Positions 22,757 through 34,529 of a stretch of DNA of 64,000 nucleotides are shown piece after piece (position 1 is the first letter of the stretch; each line of letters begins with the position of its first letter). The DNA is taken from positions 62,001 to 126,000 of the forward strand of contig WNNJ02002276.1 in NCBI GenBank assembly GCA_012934845.2. Reading direction: 5' to 3'. The notes beneath the pieces are model-generated. The model did not search any database. It saw only the letters and a list, made by a program, of their open reading frames with translations, and had not been told where the DNA came from. A program made the position numbers and the translations under genes. The DNA comes from Pomphorhynchus laevis. Taxonomy: Eukaryota > Acanthocephala > Palaeacanthocephala > Echinorhynchida > Pomphorhynchidae.

Positions 22757-25700
22757 AATTAAAGCAAACAGATTATACGGTGGACCATCCTTTAACACTA
22801 AGTAGAGGTTGTTGCTAAATTGTCGCTGCACTCGTTGGATCCTTAATGGATACGGCAGGTATAATAGTAGTGCACGGATGTGCTGAGTAGACAACGGTCC
22901 AGGATTTCTTTCGAAATACGGCATTTATACTAAATGGTGTTGCTTGATAGACTGGACTTCGATTCACGACTTTCAATCACCATGTCACTTCTAGACGATC
23001 AATGAGTACCAGGCAATAAACATCAGTAGAATGAAACACTGGCCGTTTCGGTTGCCTGTGTGACATTGTGAATAAAGGCGTTTCCGACACTTTGCTTAAT
23101 TGTCTGAGGCTTACGCTCTTGACCAGATCGAATTGCTGTGCGGACCATCCTTAAACACTAGGTAGAGGTTGTTGCTGAATTGTCGCTGCACTCGTTGGAT
23201 CCTTAATGGATACGGCAGGTATAATAGTAGTGCACGGATGTGCTGAGTAGACAACGGTCCAGGATTTCTTTCGAAATACGGCATTTATACTAAATGGTGT
23301 TGCTCGTTAGACTGGACATTGATTCACGACTTTCAGTCAACATGTCACTTCTAGACGATCAATGAGTACCAGGCAATAAACATCAGTAGAATGAAACACT
23401 GGCCGTTTCGGTTGCCTGTGTGACATTGTGAATAAAGGCGTTTCCGACACTTTGCTTAATTGTCTGAGGCTTACGCTCTTGACCAGATCGAATTGCTGTG
23501 CGGACCATCCTTAAACACTAGGTAGAGGTTGTTGCTGAATTGTCGCTGCACTCGTTGGATCCTTAATGGATACGGCAGGTATAATAGTAGTTTACGGATG
23601 TGCTGAGTAGACAACGGTCCAAGATTTCTTACGAAATTCGGCATTTATACTAAATGGTGTTGCTTGATAGACTGGACTTCGATTCACAACTTTCAGTCAC
23701 CATGTCACTTCTAGACGACCAATGAGTACCCGGCAACACTCATCAGTAGAATGAAGTACTCACTAACCGTTTCGGTTGCCTGTGTGACATTGTGAATAAA
23801 GGCGTTTCCGACACTTTGCTTAATTGACTGAGGCTTACGCTCTTAACCAGATCGAATTGCTGTGCGGACCATCCTTAAACACTAGGCAGAGGTTGTTGCT
23901 AAATTGTCGCTGCACTCGTTGGATCCTTAATGGATACGGCAAGTATAATAGTAGTGCACGGATGTGCTGAGTAGACAACGGTCTAGGATTTCTTACGAAA
24001 TACGGCATTTATACTAAATGGTGTTGCTTGTTAGACTGGACTTCGATTCACGACTTTCAATCACCATGTCACTTCTAGACGACCACTTCAGCATCGAAAT
24101 GATGAGTACCTGGCAACACTCATCAGTAGAATGAGGTACACACTGGTCGTTTCGGTTGCCTGTGTGACATTGTGAATAAAGGCGTTTCCGACACTTTGCT
24201 TAATTGTCTGAGGCTTACGCTCTTAACCAGATCGAATTGCTGTGCGGACCATCCTTTAACACTAGGCAGAGGTTGTTGCTAAATTGTCGCTGCACTCGTT
24301 GGATCCTTAATGGATACGGCAGGTATAATAGTAGTGCACGGATGTGCTGAGTAGACAACGGTCCAGGATTTCTTTCGAAATACGGCATTTATACTAAATG
24401 GTGTTGCTTGTTAGACTGGACTTCGATTCACGACTTTCAGTCACCATGTCACTTCTAGACGACCACTTCAGCATCGAAATGATGAGTACGCGGCAACACT
24501 CATCAGTAGAATGAGGTACACACTGGTCGTTTCGGTTGCCTGTGTGACATTGTGAATAAAGGCGTTTCCGACACTTTGCTTAATTGTCTGAGGATTTCGC
24601 TCTTAACCAGATCGAATTGCTGTGCGGACCATCCTTAAACACTAGGCAGAGGTTGTTTGCACTCGTTGGATCCTAAATGGATACGGCAGGTATAATAGTA
24701 ATGCATGAATGTGCTGAGTAGACAACGGTCCAGGATTTCTTACGAAATACGGCATTTATACTAAATGGTGTTGCTTGATAGACTGGACTTCGATTCACGA
24801 CTTTCAATCACCATGTCACTTCTAGACGACCACTTCAGCATCGAAATGATGAGTACCCGGCAACAATCATCAGTAGAATGAGGTACACACTGGTCGTTTC
24901 GGTTGCCTGTGTGACATTGTGAATAAAGGCGTTTCCGACACTTTGCTTAATTGTCTGAGGCTTACGCTCTTTACCAGATCGAATTGCTGTGCGGACCATC
25001 CTTAAACACTAGGCAGAGGTTGTTGCTTAATTGTCGCTGCACTCGTTGGATCCTTAATGGATACGGCAGGTATAATAGTAGTGCACGGATGTGCTGAGTA
25101 GACAACGGTCCAGGATTTCTTACGAAATACGGCATTTATACTAAATGGTGTTGCTTGATAGACTGGACTTCGATTCACGACTTTCAATCACCATGTCACT
25201 TCTAGACGACCAATGAGTACCCGGCAACACTCATCAGTAGAATGAAGTACTCACTGGTCGTTTCGGTTGCCTGTGTGACATTGTGAATAAAGGCGTTTCC
25301 GACACTTTGCTTAATTGTCTGAGGCTTACGCTCTTAACCAGATCGAATTGCTGTGCGGACCATCCTTAAACACTAGGCAGAGGTTGTTGCTGAATTGTCG
25401 CTGCACTCGTTGGATCCTTAATGGATACGGCAGGTATAATAGTAGTGCACGGATGTGCTGAGTAGACAACGGTCCAGGATTTCTTACGAAATACGGCATT
25501 TATACTAAATGGTGTTGCTTGATAGACTGGACTTCGATTCACGACTTTCAGTCACCATGTCACTTCTAGACGACCACTTCAGCATCGAAATGATGAGTAC
25601 CCGGCAACACTCATCAGTAGAATGAGGTACACACTGGTCGTTTCGGTTGCCTGTGTGACATTGTGAATAAAGGCGTTTCCGACATTTTGCAGACAATTAA
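22757..25700 (-). repeat. Satellite B, eight tandem monomers of 360-380 bp
   Basis: The landmark (C/T)GGACCATCC recurs at 22781, 23141, 23501, 23865, 24245, 24625, 24992 and 25356, giving spacings of 360, 360, 364, 380, 380, 367 and 364 bp. Each monomer has a GGATCC site and the same core. Length differences come partly from an optional ~18-nt block (CACTTCAGCATCGAAATG) present in monomers 4, 5, 6 and 8. On the minus strand each monomer can fold into a nested hairpin (see the entry at 25189). Short open frames of ~60 codons (for example 25187-25002) recur with the repeat and are unlikely to be genes. Strand is given as the orientation of the second array. Confidence 0.95.
25189..25285 (-). 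other. Conserved nested hairpin inside a satellite B monomer
   Basis: In the monomer shown, an outer stem pairs CACCATGTCAC (25189-25199) with GTGACATTGTG (25275-25285), 10 of 11 bases. An inner stem pairs CGACCAATGAGTAC (25207-25220) with GTACTCACTGGTCG (25247-25260). As minus-strand RNA the single mismatch becomes a G-U, so all 14 positions pair. The top loop contains CTACTGATGAG. Between the stems on the minus strand lie CCGAAA on one side and GTC on the other. These are hammerhead-like words in an order that does not make a hammerhead. Monomers 1 and 2 have a degraded inner stem. Confidence 0.65.
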
Positions 25701-27104
25701 GCAAATTGTTAACTATATATATTTTTCTAAATATATAATATATATACTATATTTATATTCTTGTATTTAAAAACACTATACGGATAAAATTTAAAGTGAA
25801 AGCCACCATATCAATCACCCTGATCTGATTTATTGCTTTAATGTTTTGAGGAATTAAATTTCTTTTTCTATTGCAAAATCACTACATCAAAAGCACCACT
25901 TTAAATGGAAATAGCACCACTTAAATACAAGAATTTAATGAATGTATTATGCATTGGAAGTAATCACAGCTCATCCGCAGTCAAATCCTTAAACGTTCAA
26001 TGATCTTCCATCATCCTCACATTTGATTATCCACAGGGATGAAATAATCTTCACAATCATCGCAAGGATCATTTGCTGATCATTGTGATGAAGGAATCAT
26101 CACAAGGATGAAGGAATTACAAGAGGAACATAACATACATTAAATGTATAATAAAGGTTTGATATAAAACAGATATATGGATTTATATAAACTTATAGAT
26201 TAAACATTTTATTTTCTAATCGTATGATTCACAAACACCGGCCCATGATCCTCCTCTTACCATTTGATAAATCGTAACTAAAGCGTGTGAGGTTTGTACT
26301 AACGACTACAATATATCGAAACAAACAACAACAGTTTGATATTACGAACAATACAAAAGCCTTGTTTAGGCGAAGAAATGTATTTAATGTACATACGCCG
26401 TCAGTGGGTCGACTTATGCAATACGACTATTGATATAAAATTATTTCTGTCAACTTCGCTACGCTAAGTATAATCTAAATAAGCCGTCTCTTCCAAAAAA
26501 ACAGATGTCACCATCGTTCTCAATAATTCTTGTTTTTTTTAAAGATGTGATTCACACGCATGAAGACAATCACGAAAGACCGAAAATGCATTCACATGTG
26601 TAAATGCGCTAAAAACGCGTTCGGCGAAACTCACTTTCTATTTCGTCGTGCTGTCGCTGGGGTGATCATTTCACAATTACTATTCCTTCTCTGGTTGATG
26701 CGATAATTATACCAGAGGATAAAATAAAAAGAAATGAAAATTATCTAATTTCTGGAAGAAAACGAAACTGCTGATTGGTCAAAACAAAACTATACAAAAC
26801 CATTGTAATAGCACGTTGTATATTCAATTAAGCATTGCTTGTACGTATTAATAACATAATTGATTAAGATATTTAATTACTGATTACTGCACATGCGAAA
26901 TAAGAAAGGCATTTAAAAACACATTAGATGCCTATAACGCAATCACCTAAAGTTTTTTAAATACACAAAGCATTTTGCAAAGCATTTTACATATTATTAT
27001 GTGATGATGTAAAAATAAATTATAAATTTATTATATTAATTTATATTATATTTATTAGCATCATAATTGTCACGATGAAAAAATTTAAAACACCAAAATC
27101 TGAT
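25701..27104. other. Spacer without recognised gene
   Basis: A/T-rich with a more balanced portion at 25960-26680. No open frame or repeat here could be tied to a family. Confidence 0.4.
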
Positions 27105-28960
27105 AAACATTAAAGATTATCAAATCAGCTAACTGAGTCTACGTATTTAATATAATTATAAACTAAACAAAACATAATAATGCTAAATCAAAATTTAATA
27201 ATTAAATAATAAAATAAATAATTGTTTTTAGATTTTCTGTAATTTAAATCAAGTTAAAAAAATATAAATAAATATAAAAAAATAAAAATCAATTTTTATG
27301 AATTGACTAATAAATAACAAACAAATATCAGAATAAGAATTAGAGGTCATCAGGAGGAACTGCTATGCTATCAGGTTTCGGCCCCTAACTCCTCTACCCA
27401 ACATAGCAGCGGGGCCAAATACATGCTAATGATGTATTTCCTCTGATAAAACTATATAGTATCTTATAATAATACAAAATATATTAATTATTATCCATCC
27501 ATGAAAACTTTTCGTTAAATAATTTTAAATTTATTTTTAATATTATTGTTTTGATTTATATATTTTACTATTTTCTGCTTGATGTTATTTTTATAGTTAC
27601 CTAGTTTAAAATATGTAGCTATTTAATTATTTAAATTATTAAGGATAAGAGGTCATCAGGAGGAACTGCTATGTAATCAGTTTTCGGCCCATATTCCTCG
27701 ATGCTAGAAGCGGGGACAGATACATTCTAACGACATGTTTACTCTTATGAAAATTACTTATCTAGTGTATATTATTCATTATTTAAAATGAATGCTAATA
27801 TTTATTGTAAATTTTAATATTTTTTAATATTTTGTTGATCCATTATTTGAAATAGAAAAAAATCACCAAACTTCCCTAATTATATGATAATAATTACATA
27901 ATTATCATCCTAAATATTTAGGATATTTAATAATATTTCAAATATTATTAAATATTAAGTTTTCTGGATTAATTTAATGATAATTAAATTAATTATCAGT
28001 AAATAATTAATTAAAGTAATTATCAGTAAATAATTAATTTAATTATTAATGGGGAACTGCTATGTTATCATGTTTCAGTCGCTATTCCTCGACCCAACTC
28101 AGCAGATGAGTCAATTTATTATCCATTAAAAACTTTCCGCTAGTGATTTTAAATTTATTTTTAATATTATTGTGTTAATTTATATATTTTACTATTTTCT
28201 GTTTGATGGTATTTGTATAGTGACCTGGTCATCTTTACGATGATAATATTTTAATATTATTGTGTTGATTTATATATTTTACTATTTTCTGCTTGATGTT
28301 ATTTTTATAGTAATCTAGTTTAAAATATGTATCTATTAAATTATTCAAATGATTTTGAAGAAACCCAATATCGTTACAAATTGTTGCAATTTTTAAAATT
28401 TCATTATTTAATGTATTATATTTTATTTTATAAACGTATGCATATGCTATCTATACGATACACATTAAAAGTAGTTTTAATTCATGTAAATTTAATTCAT
28501 CAATATTGGTTTGATTAAGAATAAGATTATTTGAATAAATTTGTTCGCTTATTGAATAAAAATTATTAGAGTTAAATACACATATATCATCAATGTATCG
28601 AAACATATATTTTATATCTTTATATATTTTAGATTTATTTTTTAAACAGTTATGAGCAAATTCATATTCTATAAAGCTTAAAAGTAAGTCAGCTATAACT
28701 GTGCTATAAAGATAAAGATAAAATAAATAAAATAATTTTAAGTAATAAATAATTATATAAGATTTTAAATAATTTATATTTATACAACGATAATTAAAAT
28801 TAGATAATATTAAATTATTAAATTAGATAATTATAACGATAATTGAAAAAAAGCAGAAAAATGATAATATTGTATTAATAATACATTTAAGTATTTCTGA
28901 CAGACGTTATATTACCAGAAAAACAATGTCTACAAGTCAACGCTTAAAGCTGTGGTCCAG
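27105..28960 (-). mobile_element. Penelope-like element remnants: RT fragment and terminal repeats
   Basis: On the minus strand, 28700-28555 reads as a Penelope-type RT block: IADLLLSFIEYEFAH..., then MFRYIDDICVFNSNN with the catalytic DD. It continues at lower coordinates into Penelope-like sequence (LNNEILKIA..., about 28430-28380). The same protein words occur in the copy near 58560-58910. Around it lie three pieces of the interspersed terminal repeat (27110-27440, 27640-27790 and 28050-28120), all in the orientation reading GTCATCAGGAGG on the + strand, as expected if they belong to the same minus-strand element. A further piece (TCTGACAGACGTTATATTACC) is at about 28895-28925. The element is incomplete, and no GIY-YIG domain is seen. 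Confidence 0.75.
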
Positions 28961-29330
28961 GATCCAAAGCTGGCTACGATTGATTTTTAGCAATAACAAT
29001 TTATAAAATGACGCATTCCTGTTGGAATCCTGTGAAATATTCAGTTCCTTCGTTATCAACGGATACGCATTTGTGCCTTATATAAAGAATAACTAGAAGG
29101 TCCACACGCAACAAGCTAGTAAAAACGCGCTATGTACCTAAGTTTCGTCTAGCATAGTGAAGAATTGCTGGTGTCATTATAGTTATCACAAAATCAGTCG
29201 AAACGTACCATACCATGTCATCCGACTGACGATAACTGCAGGGTCGCTAGGAACGTCTCTCTCATAGTGATATATTAGACTCATTGAGCTGATGATCAAA
29301 GTCCAGTTATTAAGAAGCAAATATGGATTA
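28961..29330. other. Spacer without recognised gene
   Basis: Moderately GC-richer than its surroundings. Some stretches look distantly like satellite B flanks, but I cannot assign it. Confidence 0.35.
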
Positions 29331-30370
29331 TATATAGTCCAGTCTAACTAGCAACACCATTCTGTATAAATGCCGTATTTCGAAAAAATCCCGGACCGTT
29401 GTCCACTCAGCACATCAATACACCACCATTATACATGCCGTATCCATTAAGGATCCAACGAGTGCAGCGACAATTCAGCAACAACCTCTGCCTAGTGTTT
29501 AAGGATGGTCCGCACAGCAATTCGATCTGGTAAAGAGCGTAAGCCTCAGACAATTAAGCAAAGTGTCGGAAACGCCTTTATTCACAATGTCACACAGGCA
29601 ACCGAAACGACCAGTGTGTACCTCATTCTACTGATGAGTGTTGCCGGGTACTCATCATTTCGATGCTGAAGTGGTCGTCTAGAAGTGACATGGTGATTGA
29701 AAGTCGTGAATCGAAGTCCAGTCTATCAAGCAACACCATTTAGTATAAATGCCGTATTTCGTAAGAAATCCAGGACCGTTGTTTATTCAGCACATCAGTG
29801 CGCTACTATTATACCTGCCGTATCCATTAAGGATCCAACGAGTGCAGCGACAATTCAGCAACAACCTCTGCCTAGTGTTTAAGGATGGTCCGCACAGCAA
29901 TTCGATCTGGTTAAGAGCGTAAGCCTCAGACAATTAAGCAAAGTGTCGAAAATGCTTTATTCACAATGTCACACAGGCAACCGAAACGACCAGTGAGTAC
30001 TTCATTCTACTGATAAGAGTTGCCGGGTACTCATTGGTAGTCTAGAAGTGACATGATGACTAAGTCGTGAATCAAAGTCCAGTCTATCAAGCAACACCAT
30101 GCTGTATAAATGCCGTATTTCGAAAAAATCCTGGATCGTGGTCTACTCAGCAAATCCGTGCACTACTATTATAAATGACGTATTCATTAAGGGTCCAACA
30201 AGTGCAGCGACAATTCAGCAACAGCCTCTGCCTTGTGTTTAACGATAGTCCGCACAGCAATTCGATCTGGTAAAGAGCGTAAGCCTCAGACAATTAAGCA
30301 AAGTGTCGTAAATGCCTTTATTCACAATGTCACACAGGCAATCGAAACGACCAGTGAGTACTTTACTCAC
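29331..30370 (+). repeat. Satellite B, inverted second array (~2.8 monomers)
   Basis: The same 360-380 bp unit as at 22757-25700 but in opposite orientation. GGATGGTCCG landmarks are at about 29503 and 29883, with a mutated one near 30243. The middle monomer carries the optional 18-nt block; the third lacks it. Sequence divergence is higher than within the main array, most of all in the first and third monomers. This points to an older, unhomogenised offshoot. The 61-codon open frame at 29697-29882 is the repeat's own. Confidence 0.92.
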
Positions 30371-30392
30371 TTTGATATTGATTCGTTACTCC

Positions 30393-30715
30393 TTTGATAT
30401 TGCGAGAATAATTCGGTTCTTTATCTTGGTCTGATGAAGATATATTATGCCTGGTGTTTATGCTTTCTTATGGGGAAAACTGATTTATTTATTAGTCCAC
30501 TATTGCTTTTTCCCAGGAAATGTGTAAATGTCCAAAGGCAGGTGTATTTGCCGACCTGGGACCCTATTTCTAGGGCAGGTGTATTTGACACCTGCCCTGG
30601 TGTTTTTGGGCAGATGTCCCAGGATAGGTGTAAAGTGTGTCATATTCTCCTTTCTGCAATGAAATTTTAGTTTACATATTTTTTATTTTTGTCGGAAACG
30701 ATACAAACACAGTTT
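30393..30715. repeat. Repeat C, copy 1 (palindrome-rich)
   Basis: Shares with 32216-32495 a run starting GCGAGAATAATTCGGTTCT, then CTGGTGT-TATG, several CAGGTGT motifs, GTGTAAAGTGTG, TATTCTCCTT and TTTTGTCGGAAACGATACAAAC. It contains a strong inverted repeat, AGGGCAGGTGT/ACACCTGCCCT (30572-30598). It lies against the 3' end of an L2-like LINE fragment. I do not recognise the family; it could be the end of a non-autonomous element. Confidence 0.7.
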
Positions 30716-30729
30716 ATATATAAAATATT

Positions 30730-31625
30730 TATTTTTACGTGGCAAATGCGTGCCCGCGCACGCTTACATGAATACAAAAGAATAAACAAAAATCTAAATC
30801 ATGTGTCGAGGAGGTGGTTACGGAGGCGGCATTTGAATGTAATAAAGGAGGGAGCGTAGTGTACGTCCATTGAAAGCTGATTCCAGGCGAGTGGGTCTGC
30901 GACGAGTAAGGATCAAACACCGTAGTTGTTAGAGTAATTGGGAATGTGGAGAAGAGGAAATTACGGGAACGCAATTATAGAAAGGTGGGACGAGCATAGT
31001 CTAAGAAACGGAGGTTGTTGAACGATGGGTAGCGGACAGCGATGAAACGAAAAGTTACAAGAAGAAGGCGGATTTGTATGCGGATGTGGATGGTGGGCAG
31101 GAGAGTTGGGCAAGTTATGTGAATGTGTGTTCAAAGCGACGGAGACGTAGGAGCACTTAAATGGCTGAGTTGATGATGCGTTGTAGGGGTAGGATTATGG
31201 ATTTTGGAGAGTTGGCGAAAAGGTTGAGGCAGTAATCGATTTTAGGGAAAAGAATCAATGAAAGAATATACATACGGGAACGGAAATCGATAAGCGGGCA
31301 TATACGGCGGATGTCACAGAGAATTAAGTTAGACGAGCGGACCTTGTCGCGGACGAAGAGTTTAAGAGAAATGTGATCATCGAAATGAAATCATAAGAAA
31401 GTTAGATTGTGGACAACGGGGATGATTGATGAGACAAAAGATACAGGGGAGGTGATATATTATGTTGACTGGGGATGATCCACATTATTTTGGACTTGTC
31501 TGGGTTAAGAACGAGATGAAGATGTAAGAGACGTTTGTAGATAGAAGAAAGACATTCGGAGGCAAAAATGCCGACATCGTGTATGCGATGAACGGGTACA
31601 TGAGCATAGATGAGGATGTCATCTA
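30730..31625 (-). mobile_element. L2-like LINE, 3' fragment
   Basis: On the minus strand 31635-31402 reads IDDILIYAHVPVHRIHD...SIYKRL...LVLNPDKSKIM, the RT catalytic region (YADD changed to HIDD as read) and the palm that follows. The rest down to ~30735 matches the 3' part of the longer copy at 51150-54420, including the terminal CGCATTTGCCACGT. It is 5'-truncated within the RT and broken. Repeat C copies lie on both sides, so the LINE probably inserted into or beside that repeat. Confidence 0.8.
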
Positions 31626-31796
31626 TATGAGACATATAGATGACATATATATATTTTCATATATAGATGACACGCATAGATGAGGATGTCTCTCCTCTGT
31701 ATCATATATCCTTATATAGAGAGAGATGATATATATAACATAATTTAAGGTATTCACTGTTAGTGGGTTTATTCTATGCGAGTCGTCAAACATACA

Positions 31797-32495
31797 ATGA
31801 CTGGGCATACATAGCGACTTTGAATATTGCGAGAATAATTCGGTTCTATTTCTTTGTATGATAAGGATATATAGAATGCTGCCTGGTGTTTATGCCTCCT
31901 CATGAGGAAAACATATATATACGAACGGGCATACAAATTGATCATATATTTGTAAGTGCTCGATATTCTTGAATCCTGCAAGAATTGAAGCAACCATTGT
32001 CTCACTAAGTTTTAAATCCATTTTCATCAATTTAGTTGTGCAACGTTGTATCCGTGTGAATGTTAAAGCGTGTGTTAACGCTCTTTAAGCGTGTGCTAAG
32101 ATGCCTATGGATGATTATTGAAGTCACGGTACTCATGAGCTCCGTAAGAGCGAAATGTGTATTCCGCTGTTGAAGTTTGTCATCACACATAGGATAACTG
32201 GGCATACGTAGCGACTTTGAATATTACGAGAATAATTCTGTTCTATTTCTTGTTCTGATGAACATATATATAGAATGTTTCCTGGTGTCTATGTCTCCTT
32301 GTGGGGACAACAAGGAGACATTGTGTCCTAGGGCAGATGTAAATGTCCCATGGCAGGTGTATTTGACACCTGCCCTTGTGTCCCAGGGCAGGTGTCCCTG
32401 GGAAGGTGTAAAGTGTGCGATATTCTCCTTCCCGCAATAAAATTTTAGTTTACATATTTTTATTTTTGTCGGAAACGATACAAACAAAAGTTTTT
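31797..32495. repeat. Repeat C, partial copy and copy 2
   Basis: CTGGGCATAC(A/G)TAGCGACTTTG followed by GAGAATAATTC occurs at about 31801 and 32189. The first copy stops near 31920 and the second runs on to 32495. Copy 2 holds GGCAGGTGT/ACACCTGCC (32352-32374), the same hairpin as in copy 1, and a run of CAGGTGT and CCCAGGG motifs. The segment between (31921-32186) is not repeated and holds nothing recognised. Confidence 0.7.
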
Positions 32496-34520
32496 ATAAA
32501 TTTATTCGTGCTAATTAATTATACAGTATAATTAATCATCAAATATCATAAAGTTTCAACAAGACCAAAATACAAATGAAATATCACTAATTTTGTTGAA
32601 AAAAGTTGTGAATAAAGTCCACTCGAAAAATATCTTCGAAATCCTGAGTAAAAAATGCGTGATAAATGCATCTTATAGCGATCAAAATTAGCAATATGTA
32701 ATTTTTATATAAATTATATCCAAATATATTTATTATATTATATTATTATCATCATATTTGTACTGTAAGATAAAGCTTACAGTACAAATATACAATGCGT
32801 GTAATTCCCAAATAGTCGAAAGGAGATAGAAGCACATTTTAATCTATGTACATTAAAATGATGTTAACATTATGACGCAAAAATTTGATATATTTTGATA
32901 TAATTTGATATAATTTGATAATTATAATTGTTTCTCCAAATTTTGTGAGTTCAATCACCGCGAAGCTTGAACAAGCTTTGTATATTTAGATTAATCTTTA
33001 AAAGCTTATACAAAAAACACAAATAAAATTACTTTTGATTGAATGTATTAAATTTGAATAATTACATTTAAAATGCATTGATATTAATAATTTGATATTA
33101 TTAAAAAAATTAGTAACGCTTATATACGAATAATAAACGGATGTTTGAATGCTATTTAGCAACACTATTCAAATAATAAACATGAAGCAATAGTTTTCAA
33201 TAATATATTCGATGTGCTCTTATATTGTACATGTTGTTTAAACACACCATTTGAAAATGACTATTGCGATAGTCGAAATCTTTAATTTGTTTTCTTTCAG
33301 TGTTAAATGGCACTGTACAATATAAAACAATATTTGCTTGCATATTTGTCAAATGAATTCAGGATTTATTTATTTTTAATTCTGTAAAATTAATGGCACA
33401 ATATGATGACATTGATGGGATATCAAGGATGTCGGCATGATATAATCCATATAAACAAACAATAAATTGATTATTATAATAAATAGCATTCAAATATTAT
33501 TTACGTTATAATTGAATTAAATTGGCAGCATTACTTAATCAATTAATTAATTTATTTATTAATCAACATAGAATTAGTTTCAATAAAATGTTTTTATTGT
33601 ACAAAATCACTATCGTCATACATAGATTATATTCTATATTTTTAACTAAATAACGCTCAAATTGACTAGCTCCATATCGATCTTCAGTATGCAAATATAC
33701 TGAACTATATATGATGCTAAAGCAAAAAATGCTTTCCTATTTTCAAGTTAGATAATCTCTGAGCAAAGATTTACGATTATTTTGGAGCGCAGAAGAAATC
33801 GGAATAATCAAAATGTATAAATTTGAAGTAAATAAATACGCGTTATGGGAAATTGCAACAATACTTGTATAAAACAGCGATCCTATGGACACTAGAACTA
33901 TAAGGAATACCAATTTCTGATGTTTTAATAAAGATTATTTATTAATCTTTTTATCATAAATGTTTCAACTATTATTTAAATAATTTTCAATAATCACAAT
34001 CGAAATTTGAAACGCTTCAATAATAAATGCATTTAGCGAATTTTAGTGAAACTTACGAGACTAGTATCGAATGAATGCTTATTTATAATCATGACAATAG
34101 ACTTAATATATATTTATATTTAATATATTATACTTAATATTAAAAAAATATTTTTTTATAATATTCAACTATTATTAAAATAATTCAAAAGTATTGAATT
34201 TCAATTGTTTTCTAATATATTATTTAAAGCTAATATGACAAATAAATAGATACTATAATATTCATGTATAAGTTTTCATATTTACATTATCATCACATAT
34301 AAATATTATCATGTTATTTGTTTTAATATTTCTTTAATAATGTTTATTCAATAATAATTGTGCTTTACTGTTATCTGTATTTTATTGATATATTTAATGG
34401 TTATGTACACTAGTCTATTTGTTCAGTAATCATTTTAGTTTACAGAAAATAAAGTTGCGTTTAATTTTAAAAATTTTTAGACTTTTTATAAAAACATCAT
34501 TCCGTATCCAAATTCAATGT
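32496..34520. other. AT-rich spacer with one segmentally duplicated block
   Basis: No gene recognised. The block 33798-34153 is the first copy of a direct duplication (second copy 38478-38836). Confidence 0.5.
33798..34153. repeat. Direct segmental duplication, copy 1
   Basis: About 356 bp starting ATCGGAATAATCAAAATG and running through AAACAGCGATCCTATGGACAC to the TTAATATTAAAAAAATA end. It is almost identical to 38478-38836, with a few single differences such as CGCGTTATGG against GCGTTTATGG. The copies are about 4.68 kb apart in the same orientation. No coding potential is seen. Confidence 0.85.
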
Positions 34521-34529
34521 AAATTAAGC

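Noticed and set aside
22757-25700. Calling satellite B a canonical hammerhead satellite
   Set aside because: GAAA, GTC and CTGATGA words are all present. However, CTGATGA lies in the loop of the helix joining GAAA to GTC, not between stems I and II, and no GAAA follows it at stem II distance. Reported only as a structured repeat.
28327-28518. 63-codon + strand open frame as a gene
   Set aside because: It is the antisense shadow of the Penelope-like RT remnant that reads on the minus strand through the same bases.
25002-29882. 61-codon frame recurring in satellite B (25187-25002 and 29697-29882)
   Set aside because: It is kept only because monomers are near-identical. Other monomers disrupt it and no start or promoter context supports it.
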